A stretch of DNA of 64,000 nt from Acidobacteria bacterium Mor1 (GCA_001664505.1 CP011806.1:4448148-4512147); one strand, 5' to 3'. Positions 1-9,398 are shown, counted from the stretch's first letter. Translations and numbers: made by a program. Notes: a model not told the origin generated them from the sequence alone.

Positions 1-63
1 GGATACGCCCGTTTTGGTGCCGGGTCGTTCGTTGTACCTTGGGAGCGAGCGCGGGAGGGTCCT

Positions 64-972
64 GTGGAGCGCGTCGAGAAACAACTCGAGAGAGTCCCCA
101 TCGATTCGGGGGGTACCCTCGCGCTACATCGGTTCTGTCTCGCTCCCGGCGGTCCCGCGGTCTTGGCGGTCCACGGGTCGATCAGCAACGGCCGGATGTT
201 CTACTCGAATTCCGGGCGGGGGCTGGCCCCCTTCCTCGCGCGAAGAGGCTTCGACGTCTACGTCCTCGACTACCGTGGCCGCGGTGAGAGCCGGCCGTCG
301 GTGCGCGAGTTTCACGACTTCGATCAGCGGGATCTGATCCTCGAAGACATCCCGCGGGCGCTGCAGCGAGTTCGAGATCTGAGCGGGAGACCGAAGGTTC
401 ACGCGTTGGCCCACTCCTGGGGCGGCGTGTTGCTGCTCAGCGCCCTCGGCCGTCAACCGGACATCTGCGACTCGATCGCCTCGGTAGGCCTTTTCGCGAC
501 CAAGCGGGTGGTCCACGTCCGAGGTGTCCGGCGGCTGTTCGCCCTCGACATGTTCTGGAAGGGTTGGGGGCTCTGGGTCAGCGGTGCGTTGGGCTACCTG
601 CCGGCCCGGGCGCTACGCGCGGGTTCCGACGACGAGTCCTTCGGGACCCACCGGGATTGCGTCACCTGGGTTCGCCCCGGCGCATGGGTCGATCCGACCG
701 ACGGATTCGACTACGCCGGAGCCTGGCGCGATGGGGACTCGAGGCCTCGGCTGCGAGCCTGGGCGGCGATCAACGACGCCTATCTCGGTCACCCGGAAGA
801 CTGCAGGGTGTTCCTGGAAGAAGCAGGCTACGATCCAGCCGGCCTGATCGTGCTGTCCCGGGCCAACGGGCAACGCCAGGACTACGATCACATCAATCTG
901 CTGACCCACCCGGACGCCGAATCGGACCTGTATCCGCAGGTGGAAGGGTGGATCGGCGAGTCGCCGGCCTGA
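64..972 (+). CDS. alpha/beta hydrolase
   Basis: A 302-aa cytoplasmic alpha/beta-hydrolase fold protein, starting at GTG 64; there is no signal peptide. The early VHGSI stretch (about residues 36-40) fits the oxyanion-hole HG motif. The VLDYRGRGES strand-turn (68-77) is typical of the fold. The nucleophile elbow reads AHSWGG, with Ser118 as the predicted nucleophile; the usual first Gly of GxSxG is Ala. A His near residue 276 (DYDHINLL) is the likely catalytic base. Substrate cannot be told from sequence; lipase or esterase-like activity is the general family expectation. It sits upstream of an amidase lipoprotein in the same direction with a 95-bp gap, so co-transcription is possible but not shown. 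Confidence 0.85.
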   Translation: MERVEKQLERVPIDSGGTLALHRFCLAPGGPAVLAVHGSISNGRMFYSNSGRGLAPFLARRGFDVYVLDYRGRGESRPSVREFHDFDQRDLILEDIPRALQRVRDLSGRPKVHALAHSWGGVLLLSALGRQPDICDSIASVGLFATKRVVHVRGVRRLFALDMFWKGWGLWVSGALGYLPARALRAGSDDESFGTHRDCVTWVRPGAWVDPTDGFDYAGAWRDGDSRPRLRAWAAINDAYLGHPEDCRVFLEEAGYDPAGLIVLSRANGQRQDYDHINLLTHPDAESDLYPQVEGWIGESPA

Positions 973-1067
973 ATGCCGCGGCCGGATCTCGCCGGCGGCC
1001 CTTGGCGTTGGTGGTCAACCAGGGTACGGTTCCGACTCTTGCTCGAAACGTTTCAGAAGAGGTTGTC

Positions 1068-2705
1068 ATGGTGTGTCTGCGATTCGGGGCGTCGATTCTC
1101 GTGTTGTTGCTTGCAGTCGGACTCGGGTGCGCCCCGCCGACGGGTGACGCAAGTCCCGCCGGCGAGGGGCCGAGCGAAGACTACCGTCCGGAGGGCTGGC
1201 CGGCCCGGACCTTGCCCGAGATTGCCGAGGCGCTGCGAGCGGGTGAGGTGAGCTCCGAGCAGGTGGTCCAGGCGTATCTCGACCGGATCGAGCGGATCGA
1301 CCGGTCGGGTCCCGAGCTGCGCAGCGTGCTGGCTCTCAACCCGCGAGCGTTGGAGGACGCCAGGGCTGCCGATGCCGCCCGGGAAGCGGGAGAAGAACTG
1401 GGTCTGCTTCACGGCGTGCCGGTTCTGCTCAAGGACAACATCGAATCCGCCGATCCGGTGGCGACCACTGCCGGCGCCCTGGCCCTCGAGGCCAACGTGA
1501 CCGAACGGGACTCTCCCCTGGTCGCCGGGCTGCGTGAGGCCGGCGCCATCATCCTGGGCAAGACCAACCTGAGCCAGTGGGCCAACTTCCGTTCCCGGGA
1601 TTCGATGAGTGGATGGTCCGCACTCGGCGGACAGGTGCGCAACCCTCACATGACCGACCGCAATCCTTGCGGCTCAAGTTCCGGCTCCGGCGCCGCGGTG
1701 GCGGCGTCGCTGGGTTCGGGCGCCGTGGGCACCGAGACCAACGGGTCGATCATCTGCCCGTCGACGGTCAACGGCATCGTCGGCTTCAAGCCGACGGTCG
1801 GGCTGGTTTCCCAGCAGTACATCGTGCCGATCTCTTCTTCCCAGGACACCGCAGGTCCGATGACCAAGACGGTCCGCGGCACCGCGATGATGTTGACCGC
1901 CATGGCCACGGGAGAGGGCAAGACCGACTACGTCGCGGCCCTGGACGAGAACGCCCTCGCGGGCAAGCGGGTCGGCGTGCTGCGCTTCGCCACCGGCTCC
2001 AACGCCGACACGATCGCCCTGTTCGACTCGGCCGTCGCCGCGATGGAGGAGGCCGGGGCGACCCTCGTGGAGATCGAGGACTTCGACGCCGGCGTGGACA
2101 ACTGGGGCGGAAAGAGCGCGATGCTGATGGAGACCGAGTTCAAGGCGACTCTCGACGCCTACCTGGCCGACGCGGCCGCGGCGGTCGAGGTGCGCAGCCT
2201 CGAGGAGTTGATCGCCTTCAACGAGCGCCACGCCGACGTCGAGCTGGCTCTGTTCGATCAGAGCCTGTTCGAACTGTCGGTGGAGCGCAAGGGGCTCGAC
2301 GATCCCGAGTACGTGGCCGCCCGGGACGAGGTGCAGCGGGCGGTGCGGCAAGACGGGATCGACCGGCTGTTGGCCGAACACGAGGTGGATGTCCTCGTTT
2401 CCCCGTCCGGCCCGGTCGCTCCCCGGATCGATCCGGTCAACGGCGACGTCTGGCCAAGCTGGGCCGGCGCCGGTTGGATGGCTGCGGTGGCAGGCTACCC
2501 GCACCTGTCGGTGCCGATGGGTGATGTTCACGGGCTCCCGGTGGGAGTCTCGTTCATGGCCGGCGCCGGTGACGATGCAGCGGTGATCGCCGTCGGCTAT
2601 GCCTACGAACAGCGCACCGGCCATCGGGTCGAGCCGGGCTACTTGCCCGGCGCGGAAGCGCGCACCGAGATCGGCGACGCCATGCGAGGAACCGTCGAGC
2701 GGTAG
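1068..2705 (+). CDS. amidase-signature family lipoprotein
   Basis: A 545-aa amidase-signature enzyme, which would hydrolyse a C-N amide bond. Start chosen at ATG 1068, which gives a hydrophobic leader ending in a cysteine at residue 21 (VGLGC), a slightly atypical lipobox; the reading frame extends upstream without a convincing start. The Ser-cisSer-Lys triad is visible: Lys122 in VLLKDNIES, the Gly/Ser-rich GSSSGSG run (202-208) providing the cis-Ser, and Ser227 in GTETNGSIICPS as nucleophile. The GTETxGSIxCPS form resembles peptide-amidase-like members rather than GatA, and there are no gatB/gatC neighbours. It is probably anchored in the periplasm, acting on peptides or amides. The next gene converges with only 4 bp between stops. 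Confidence 0.88.
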   Translation: MVCLRFGASILVLLLAVGLGCAPPTGDASPAGEGPSEDYRPEGWPARTLPEIAEALRAGEVSSEQVVQAYLDRIERIDRSGPELRSVLALNPRALEDARAADAAREAGEELGLLHGVPVLLKDNIESADPVATTAGALALEANVTERDSPLVAGLREAGAIILGKTNLSQWANFRSRDSMSGWSALGGQVRNPHMTDRNPCGSSSGSGAAVAASLGSGAVGTETNGSIICPSTVNGIVGFKPTVGLVSQQYIVPISSSQDTAGPMTKTVRGTAMMLTAMATGEGKTDYVAALDENALAGKRVGVLRFATGSNADTIALFDSAVAAMEEAGATLVEIEDFDAGVDNWGGKSAMLMETEFKATLDAYLADAAAAVEVRSLEELIAFNERHADVELALFDQSLFELSVERKGLDDPEYVAARDEVQRAVRQDGIDRLLAEHEVDVLVSPSGPVAPRIDPVNGDVWPSWAGAGWMAAVAGYPHLSVPMGDVHGLPVGVSFMAGAGDDAAVIAVGYAYEQRTGHRVEPGYLPGAEARTEIGDAMRGTVER

Positions 2706-2709
2706 AGGA

Positions 2710-3636
2710 CTAGCCGGCCGGGTTCCAGATCTCGAAGCGGTTCTCGCAGGGCCGGGTGCCCGGGTGCAGCACCGCTTCGAGGATCTCGGCGCTCTGTACC
2801 AGCCGCGGCCCGGGCCGGTTGAACCAGGCATTGCCGTCGACCAGGACCGTACGCCCGTTGCGAGTCGCTTTCAGCTTTGCCAACCGCTGCGCCGCCTCGC
2901 CGCCGGCATTCAGTTCCTGGCGAGTCTGGTCGATGGGAAACCCGCAGGGCATCACCACCACGACCTCCGGGTCGACCGTTTCGATCTCGTCCCAGGTGAC
3001 CTGCCGGAAGCGGACCGGTTCGTCAACGATCAACGGCGTTCCTCCGGCCGCTTCGACCAGTTCGGGCACCCAGCCGCCGCCGATCATGGGCGGATCGATC
3101 CACTCGACGCAGGCGACCCGGGGGCGGCTCGAGCCTCGAGTTCGTTGTCGCACCGCATCGAGGGTCGCCCGCATATCGCGAATCAACCCCTCGCCGGCCT
3201 CGGCGATGCCGGCGGCTTCGGCGATCTTGCGTACGTCGTCGTCGATGTCCGCCAGGCAGTGGGGCTCACAGGAGACCACCCGGCACTCCAGACCGGTCAA
3301 TAGCCGGCAGGCATTCTCGACATCCCGCAGGCTGACCGCGCAGACCGCGCACTGGTCCTGGGTCACGATCAGATCCGGCGCCAGCTGCTGCAGCCGGTCG
3401 ACGTCGATGCGGTAGATCGAGAGCCCCTCGGATACCAGGTCGCGGACCCTCTGGTCGATATCCGCCGACGGGGCGCGTGGATCGAGCTTCGGCTGCGACA
3501 GCCGGGGCAGTCCGGTGATTTTTGAGGGGTAGTCGCACTCGTGGGAGATGCCGACCAACCGGTCCTGCAGGCCGAGGGCGCAGACGATCTCGGTGGCGCT
3601 GGCGATCAGGCTGACGATACGGGCAGGTCCGGACAC
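2710..3636 (-). CDS. BtuF-like cobalamin/metal-chelate binding protein
   Basis: A 308-aa member of the periplasmic binding-protein-like family of ABC cobalamin/siderophore receptors (COG0614 type). The N-terminus RIVSLIASATEIVCALGLQ is characteristic, and VTQDQCAVCAVS (about residues 110-121) is typical of the cobalamin-binding branch. It has no signal peptide and no permease or ATPase partner nearby, so export is not supported; orphan cytoplasmic-looking members of this family are common in several phyla. It could serve in corrinoid handling, but substrate is inference. It is followed 26 bp upstream by the LAB_N membrane protein gene in the same direction. Confidence 0.8.
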   Translation of the reverse strand: MSGPARIVSLIASATEIVCALGLQDRLVGISHECDYPSKITGLPRLSQPKLDPRAPSADIDQRVRDLVSEGLSIYRIDVDRLQQLAPDLIVTQDQCAVCAVSLRDVENACRLLTGLECRVVSCEPHCLADIDDDVRKIAEAAGIAEAGEGLIRDMRATLDAVRQRTRGSSRPRVACVEWIDPPMIGGGWVPELVEAAGGTPLIVDEPVRFRQVTWDEIETVDPEVVVVMPCGFPIDQTRQELNAGGEAAQRLAKLKATRNGRTVLVDGNAWFNRPGPRLVQSAEILEAVLHPGTRPCENRFEIWNPAG

Positions 3637-3662
3637 GGCAGGGGACTCCGGCTTGGAGGCGT

Positions 3663-3977
3663 TCAGGGTTTTGCGCCGCCGGCGGTCGCGGTCCCGTCAA
3701 GGCCCATCGGTGGCTGTCCGCCGCGGCGGGAAACCCACCACAGGTTTCGCAGGTAGACGAACAGTCCGATGCTCTGACCGGCAATGAACACCGGGTCGCG
3801 CCGATAGATCGCGTAGGTCAGGAGCAGGGCGCCCCCTCCGATGCTGAGAAACCAGAACGCCCTGGGAACGACACTCTCTCCGCGAAGTTCCGAGACGATC
3901 CACTGCACGAGAAAGCGCGAGAAGAACAGGGCCTGTCCGGCGAATCCGATCAAGATCCATAGGCTGGCGGCACGCAT
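3663..3977 (-). CDS. LAB_N (lipid A biosynthesis N-terminal) domain membrane protein
   Basis: A 104-aa small membrane protein. ATG 3977 is chosen over an in-frame ATG at 4028 because it starts directly before the first membrane helix. Three hydrophobic segments are visible: LWILIGFAGQALFFSRFLVQW, FWFLSIGGGALLLTYAIY and VFIAGQSIGLFVYLRNLWWV. The QALFFSRFLVQW and GQxxGLxVYxRNL motifs are those of the LAB_N domain found alone or fused to lipid A glycosyltransferases. Here it stands alone. In other genomes this domain sits with dolichol-phosphate mannosyltransferase-like genes; none are present here, so its partner is unknown. Confidence 0.8.
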   Translation of the reverse strand: MRAASLWILIGFAGQALFFSRFLVQWIVSELRGESVVPRAFWFLSIGGGALLLTYAIYRRDPVFIAGQSIGLFVYLRNLWWVSRRGGQPPMGLDGTATAGGAKP

Positions 3978-4102
3978 CGAGTCCCCCGGAGGCGGTGGCC
4001 GCGACGGTCTGGAGCCGCCCGGCTTCACGGCGATGACTGGAGTGGAACGGGGCGACTATACACGACCCGCTGCGGGGGGCTGCGGTGTCCGAACCGCGTC
4101 GT

Positions 4103-4822
4103 TCAGGGCAGGGCGTAGGGGAATTCCCGTCCGGGATTGCGCCGCCGATGGATCGCTTCGACGGCGACCACGTCGTCGACGATGCCCTCGGCCTTGGCGT
4201 CCCAGGCGAAGGCGCCGCTATCGAAGGCCTCGGCCATGGTCGAGAGGAAGGTCGTCAGGTTGGTGGCCACCAGTCGGGGGTCTTCCTCGACGAACAGGTG
4301 GATGACCGGGCCGGCGTTTCGGCCCTCCTTGCCGCAGTAGACGGCGAACCACTCTCCCTGAAACTCGAAGATCGGCAGGTAGTCCGGATCCCAGCCGATC
4401 AGCGGATTGCGCCGCAGCCGCTTGTACTCCCGCGCCGATTCCTCGGCGGAGAGAAAGTCGTGGTACCAGATCAGGGGATGAACGCTCTCTTCCCCGTTGC
4501 GCCAGTTCCAGAGCAACTCGACCTCGCGGGTCGGCTGAAGCGGCAGGCGCGCCAGGGTGTCCCGGATCTCGGCGTCGGGGATGCCCGCCGCAAGCTGGGC
4601 GGTCACGCCGGTGGCGTGGGTCTCGTGCCAGCGGCCGATGCGCTCGAGGGCATCGCGTAGCTCGGCAGCATCGAAGTCCCGCTCCGAGCGTTCCAGGTCC
4701 GACTCCGATGCCGGGAAGCTGCTTGCACATCCGGTCGCGGCCAGCACGGCGCAGAGCAACAACATCCAGGCCAGAGGCCGATGGTTGATCGCGATGTGCT
4801 TCGAGGCCGTCGATGGGGACAT
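4103..4822 (-). CDS. SMI1/KNR4 (SUKH)-like lipoprotein
   Basis: A 239-aa protein. ATG 4822 is preferred over ATG 4855 because GGAG lies 5 nt upstream. The leader runs to a lipobox-like LAATGC, so it is a predicted lipoprotein. The middle and C-terminal parts (WYHDFLSAEES, GWDPDYLPIFEFQGEWFAVYCG, GPVIHLFVEEDP, LTTFLSTMAEAFDSGAF) match the SMI1/KNR4 fold: a conserved Gly-Trp turn, a central LPI strand, and the final helix with the FL/F positions. Members are commonly cytoplasmic immunity proteins to contact-dependent toxins; an exported, lipid-anchored copy is unusual. No toxin gene is adjacent. It is divergent from the next gene across 136 bp. Confidence 0.7.
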   Translation of the reverse strand: MSPSTASKHIAINHRPLAWMLLLCAVLAATGCASSFPASESDLERSERDFDAAELRDALERIGRWHETHATGVTAQLAAGIPDAEIRDTLARLPLQPTREVELLWNWRNGEESVHPLIWYHDFLSAEESAREYKRLRRNPLIGWDPDYLPIFEFQGEWFAVYCGKEGRNAGPVIHLFVEEDPRLVATNLTTFLSTMAEAFDSGAFAWDAKAEGIVDDVVAVEAIHRRRNPGREFPYALP

Positions 4823-4958
4823 CCGTTCTCCGGAGCGATTGGCCGCCGAGTGCACACCGGGCGGTCTCGGTCGAAGATGGGGTCCGCGGCCGGGCGGTGC
4901 AAATCGCGAACCCCGGCTACACTGGTGGGGTCGTCAGGCGCTGTTTTCCGGGGATCTC

Positions 4959-5837
4959 ATGGGTTTTCTCGCACCCTTGCTGCTGCTGCTCGGCCTCAAC
5001 ACGGTTCCCCAGGCCGACGCGGCCGGGGCGGGCGCCGTCGACGGGTCCAGGCCGGCGGGAGCCGAGCCTGCCGGTGCTTCCACGAGCTGTCCGCCGGCCG
5101 ATTCCCTGCTGGGGCAACTGGAGCGCTTCGGGTTGGAGCGGGCCAGCCGCACCCGGCGCTTCGAGGCCGCCGTCCCGGAGGGGCTCTACCGCAAGGCGCT
5201 CGAGCGTGCGGGCCGCCCGGCTGTCGACCGGATCGGCAAGCGGGGTTTCGCGGTTCTCTACAGCGACCTCCCGGTCGAAGCCTGGTGGCGGGCGATCAAC
5301 GCCGACGAACGGCACGTCGGCTATCTGCCGATCGATCATTCACAGCAGATCGATGGTGAGCCGGGCGCCGACGGGCGGCGGATTCTCCAGCGCGCCCAGC
5401 GTTTCGGGGTCGGCCGCTACTGGATCTCTCGCTACCAATCCAACGGCGAGTTGTTCCGCGCTTCCGAGGGCGCCCTGTGGGAACTCTGGTTCGAGCTGGA
5501 TCTCAGGGATGAGGACCTCGGCCGGGAAGAGGTGCTGGCCGCCTCCAACGGATTGCAGCCGATGCAACAGCTTCGCGGGGCCTGGTTGCTCAAGCCGCTC
5601 GGGGAATCCTGCCTGCTGGTGGAGCAGTTCAGCTGGTCGGAGGCCGGCGGCACCGTGGGTGCCTTCGAGGCCATGGCGCTGGAAGGGTCGATGCGCACCG
5701 CGATCACCGGCATGGAGCGACTGGCTCGGGAGATGAGCCTGGCCGAAGGCGCGGACGCTGAAGTTGTGGGGAACCTGAAAAGGCCGGACGGGAAGCCGCT
5801 GCAGGGCGCCGGAAAGCCGGCGGCGCCGGCACCCTGA
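4959..5837 (+). CDS. secreted protein with possible START/SRPBCC-like fold
   Basis: A 292-aa protein of unknown role. ATG 4959, preceded by GGGGATCTC, opens a signal peptide (MGFLAPLLLLLGLNTVPQA then ADAAGAG). A low-complexity Ala/Gly/Pro linker follows to about residue 50. The body from about residue 85 (GFAVLYSDLPVEAWWRAIN) to 265 alternates strands with a long C-terminal helix (EAMALEGSMRTAITGMERLAREM), a layout resembling START/SRPBCC lipid-binding domains. No catalytic motif is evident. The fold assignment is tentative. Confidence 0.6.
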   Translation: MGFLAPLLLLLGLNTVPQADAAGAGAVDGSRPAGAEPAGASTSCPPADSLLGQLERFGLERASRTRRFEAAVPEGLYRKALERAGRPAVDRIGKRGFAVLYSDLPVEAWWRAINADERHVGYLPIDHSQQIDGEPGADGRRILQRAQRFGVGRYWISRYQSNGELFRASEGALWELWFELDLRDEDLGREEVLAASNGLQPMQQLRGAWLLKPLGESCLLVEQFSWSEAGGTVGAFEAMALEGSMRTAITGMERLAREMSLAEGADAEVVGNLKRPDGKPLQGAGKPAAPAP

Positions 5838-5858
5838 ACCTGCCGCTGGGACGCGAGG

Positions 5859-6170
5859 CTATTCCTCTTCGTCTCCCGCGTCTTTTGCCGCAGCCTTCTT
5901 CTTGGCCACCTTTTTCTTGGTGGTCTTCTTCTTGGTCGTCGTCGTCTTCTTGGCCACCTTTTTCTTGGTGGTCTTCTTGCGGCGCACCTTGGCGGGGGCC
6001 TCGGTGTCGCTCGGCGCCAGCTTGACCATGCTCGTCAGGAACTTCTTCGAGCCGTGCTCGTCGAAGTCGATCATCGTGTAGCGATCGGTCACATCCGCGA
6101 TGGTGCCGGTCCCGTAGACCGAGTGCTCGATGCGATCCTTCGCGGAGAATCCCTTTGTGGATTTGGCCAT
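5859..6170 (-). CDS. Tudor-like domain protein with lysine-rich histone-H1-like tail
   Basis: A 103-aa protein in two parts. Residues 1-50 (KDRIEHSVYGTGTIADVTDRY then IDFDEHGSKKFL) match the small Tudor/SH3-like beta-barrel seen at the C-terminus of UvrD/PcrA helicases and in CarD-like proteins: a G-x-G turn followed by a FDEHGxKKFL strand. Residues 58-96 are almost entirely Lys, Thr and Ala in KKTTKKKVAKK-type repeats, like histone H1 and bacterial Hc1-type tails; the end is acidic (DAGDEEE). Start at ATG 6170. It is likely a nucleic-acid-associated architectural protein; function is inferred from composition only. Confidence 0.75.
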   Translation of the reverse strand: MAKSTKGFSAKDRIEHSVYGTGTIADVTDRYTMIDFDEHGSKKFLTSMVKLAPSDTEAPAKVRRKKTTKKKVAKKTTTTKKKTTKKKVAKKKAAAKDAGDEEE

Positions 6171-6344
6171 GAGTCTCCCGGGGGTCCGTCCGGCTACGCG
6201 TCGCTCGAGGGGAGCCACACGCACTTCTCAGGTGCCGGCATTGGAGTGAACAAGACGAGAAGGGTAGGTCGCCGCAGTCTCGATGTCAATCCAAGAATCA
6301 TGCCGGAACCTCGCGGAACGGCCGAGGAAAGGGCAACCGAACGG

Positions 6345-9300
6345 TCAGGGAGCGCCGACCGGGCCGGCGCCGCAGACGTTTCGGCCTCGAACCAGGTAGA
6401 AGGCGCCCTCTCCCCGGGCCGGAGTCGGCGAAGGGATGCTGGCGCCGAGGGACGCCAGGCCGTTCTCGATCACCGGGGCCTCGCCGGGACCCGCCGAGAG
6501 CGCACTCAGCGGCGCGGAAAGCACCTCGTAGGTCAGGGACGGGCCGGCGCCCAGCGTGTCGTGTTGCCAGTTCAATTGCAGCGGGTCGATTCCCGAGAGC
6601 CGCAGCGCGTCGACCGCAGCGGGCAAGCGCCAGGTCGAACCGTCCGACGGCGCGCAGTCGTCCCGGTTCAGGAAGTCGTCCTCGTCGCGGTCTCCTCCGA
6701 GGCGGGCTCCGGACCCGACGGTGCCGCAGGTGAAGGTCAACGGGCCGTCTGCCTGGGCCCGCAGCAGCGCGGTGGAGAGCACCGAGTCCGCGGCCCGGTC
6801 GGGAATCCATCCACCGCCCTCGAGTCGGAAGATCGCCGGTCCACCGCCGAAGCGCAGCGAAGCGGTCAGATCGCAGTGCCGGTCGGCGTCAGACAGATCG
6901 CCGAGGGCGATCAGTGTCTGCAGCAGCGCCTCTTCTTCGGCGCTGCCCGTCGGAGCCGCGCCTGCCGGAAGGGTCAGTTGCTTGCCGACGGCGGGGCGGG
7001 TCCCGGTGGGGAAATGGAACAGGAAGGTCGAGATGTCCCGCACCTGCTGGGCGTTGAGGTTGAAGACGTTGATGCTGAGGAACGAGGCGAGGTCCGGGAA
7101 GGATCCGTTGTGGGAGAACCCGAACCCGGAGCGCGCAGCGGGTGTCGCCCCGTCGCTCCCCAGGGGCGGCCCCGGTTTCTCGTACATGTTTCGCAGGTGG
7201 GCAACCTTCAGGTCCTGATGCAGCGAGTTGTCCAGGGTGCCGTCCAACAGCCCGGCCCATGCGGTGGTCGGATCCCCGGGTTGGATACCGCCGAGCTTGC
7301 CCCCTGCGGTGCCGAAGGGCAGTGCATGACAGCCGGTACAGGGGGAGGCGCCGACGATCGGTAGCGACGTGAACAGGGTTTCGCCGATGGTGGGGTTGCC
7401 CACGACCGGATGATCGGGGACCTGCACCGTCGAGTCGGGTAGGCCGTCTTCGAGGGTGCGGTAGGGGTTCGGTGGAAATGCGATGCCCAGCACGAAGCGG
7501 CGGAACAACTCCATGTCCGCCTCGGACAGTCCCGCGGTCCCGGCTCCCGGATCGATGTCGGCTGAACCGAGCAGCCCGACGAAGGCGGGGTTGAACGCGG
7601 CGAAGGTACCCCGGTCTCCGCGCCAGTGCAGCGGCTCGACCATGGCGCGGAAGGTCTGGGTGGTCATCGGTCCTTTCTGCGGATCGAAACCGTCCCGTTC
7701 GACGCAGTCTCCGATGCACTCTTCGGGACCGGCCGGCCGCGGCGCGACGAAGCGCACGTTGTCGCCGGGGGTGCCGTAGAGCTGCAGGTCCCCCTCGGGA
7801 TTGCCCAGGTCCCAGGCGAGTCCGTCCAGGTCCCCCGAGATGTGGCAGCTCGAACATGCCGCGTCGCCGTGACCCGACAGATCCACCGCGTCGTAAAGGA
7901 ACCGGCGGCCGTCGCGCACGTCGATGGAACTCGGATCGGTCAACGCAACGGCGCCGACCGTCGCCAGCGCCGCGGTATCGACGATCACGACCCGGTTGTC
8001 GAACCGGTCGAGCACGTAGGCCCGGCTTCGATCCTCGAAGAGCGCAACGCCGCTGGGTCCGCCGCCGACCTCGACGCTCTGGGGCGCCGCGCGGTCCGGC
8101 CCGAAGATGCACGCCGGGCTGAGGCAACTGCCGTCGAGGCGAAACAGCTTGCGCGAGCCGATCCCGGTCAGCCAGGCGTGGGAACCGTCGCTCTCCCAGA
8201 CCATCATGCCCGGCTGGGAGATGCTGGCCCGGCGTTCGGCGAGATTGTCCGGGGCCGTGGACTCGCGGTCGATGTGGCCGTTGAGGTCGATCTGGGTCAC
8301 CGCGTTGCCCTGGCTCGGATCGACGACGGCGATGCGATTGTCGACGACATGACCTTCCACGCCGAGAGGGTGTTCGAAGCGAACGAAGTTCCGCGCTTCG
8401 GTGTGGGGCACGTAGATCCGGCCGTTCTGCGGATGCACGCTGACCTCGAACAGAGAGGTTCCCAGCGTCGGAATCGAGTTCACGGCGAGAGTCGCCGCGT
8501 CGATGATGAACAGATCGTGATCGGGGAGCCGGTAGGGCAGGCAGTGGCTCCAGTCGCTTCCGGTTTCATCCTCCCAGGCCGATCTCGCCGGGTTCCAGCG
8601 CACGATCAGGCTGACCTTGGGGATGCCGTCGGCCGGCTCGGTCAGGGCGGGGTTGCGTTCGATCCCCGCGGGCAAGGGCGGGTAGGGCGGCGGCGGCCCG
8701 TCGCAGACCACCGGCGGAAGCCCCAGTTCTGCGAGGCGCACCGGATCCTGGTTGGCGCTGTTGAAGAAGGCGACGTTGCCGTTGACCACCGTGGTCTGGT
8801 TTCCCGAAAGCAAGCTCACGGCGTAGACCTTGCTGCCGTCGCCTGAGACCGCCAGGGCGCGGACATCCTCGCTGAACAGCGGAATCGAGGCCGGCTGGGC
8901 GTCGAGGTCGGCCAGGTTCCAGACCTCGATGCGGTCCTCCTGGGAGATCGCGACGAAGGCCTTTCCGGCAGCGAAGGCGACGTCGGTCGGTTCATCTCCG
9001 GTGGCGAGGGTGCGGATCACCGTGGCCTGGGAAAGATCGACGATGCTGATCGAATCGGACAGATGGTTGACCACCCAGGCTTCGTCGCTGGATCGCAGGG
9101 TGACGCTCACCGGTTCGAGGCCGACGGGGATGGTCTGCAGCGCCCCGAGGCTGCCGTCGGGAAGCACGTCGAACACGTCGAGGCTGGCGGAGGGGGTGTT
9201 GACCACCAGCAGCCGGTTTCCGGCCCGGGTGATCGGGTGGACCTGGGAGGCCTCGAAGTTGACGTAGCTGGCGTGGGCGGGAAGCCCGGCAAGGCCCAAC

Positions 9301-9398
9301 GCCAGAATCGCGACCCACCTGAAAAGGGTCCGCTTCAGGGCGGTTCTGGTCAACGGTTCCGGGTGAGCGGCGATGCCGTTCTTCCGCAATGCACGCAT
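6345..9398 (-). CDS. secreted YVTN-type beta-propeller/di-haem cytochrome c peroxidase-like protein
   Basis: A 1,017-aa exported protein. The ATG at 9398 follows GGGGGACGAACC and gives a signal peptide ending LPAHA. Residues about 45-500 form a YncE/YVTN-like beta-propeller (VVNTPSASLDVFD, WVVNHLSDSISIVDL, VLDRFDNRVVIVD). Two haem-binding CxxCH motifs follow, at Cys515-His519 (CSSCH) and Cys687-His691 (CTGCH), within a region resembling MauG/CcpA di-haem peroxidases (HWRGDRGTF, GxxLF). The tail looks like an Fn3-type beta-domain ending AFYLVRGRN. It is a paralogue of the product at 29,584-32,910. A periplasmic or surface redox role is likely; substrate unknown. Confidence 0.85.
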   Translation of the reverse strand: MRALRKNGIAAHPEPLTRTALKRTLFRWVAILALGLAGLPAHASYVNFEASQVHPITRAGNRLLVVNTPSASLDVFDVLPDGSLGALQTIPVGLEPVSVTLRSSDEAWVVNHLSDSISIVDLSQATVIRTLATGDEPTDVAFAAGKAFVAISQEDRIEVWNLADLDAQPASIPLFSEDVRALAVSGDGSKVYAVSLLSGNQTTVVNGNVAFFNSANQDPVRLAELGLPPVVCDGPPPPYPPLPAGIERNPALTEPADGIPKVSLIVRWNPARSAWEDETGSDWSHCLPYRLPDHDLFIIDAATLAVNSIPTLGTSLFEVSVHPQNGRIYVPHTEARNFVRFEHPLGVEGHVVDNRIAVVDPSQGNAVTQIDLNGHIDRESTAPDNLAERRASISQPGMMVWESDGSHAWLTGIGSRKLFRLDGSCLSPACIFGPDRAAPQSVEVGGGPSGVALFEDRSRAYVLDRFDNRVVIVDTAALATVGAVALTDPSSIDVRDGRRFLYDAVDLSGHGDAACSSCHISGDLDGLAWDLGNPEGDLQLYGTPGDNVRFVAPRPAGPEECIGDCVERDGFDPQKGPMTTQTFRAMVEPLHWRGDRGTFAAFNPAFVGLLGSADIDPGAGTAGLSEADMELFRRFVLGIAFPPNPYRTLEDGLPDSTVQVPDHPVVGNPTIGETLFTSLPIVGASPCTGCHALPFGTAGGKLGGIQPGDPTTAWAGLLDGTLDNSLHQDLKVAHLRNMYEKPGPPLGSDGATPAARSGFGFSHNGSFPDLASFLSINVFNLNAQQVRDISTFLFHFPTGTRPAVGKQLTLPAGAAPTGSAEEEALLQTLIALGDLSDADRHCDLTASLRFGGGPAIFRLEGGGWIPDRAADSVLSTALLRAQADGPLTFTCGTVGSGARLGGDRDEDDFLNRDDCAPSDGSTWRLPAAVDALRLSGIDPLQLNWQHDTLGAGPSLTYEVLSAPLSALSAGPGEAPVIENGLASLGASIPSPTPARGEGAFYLVRGRNVCGAGPVGAP

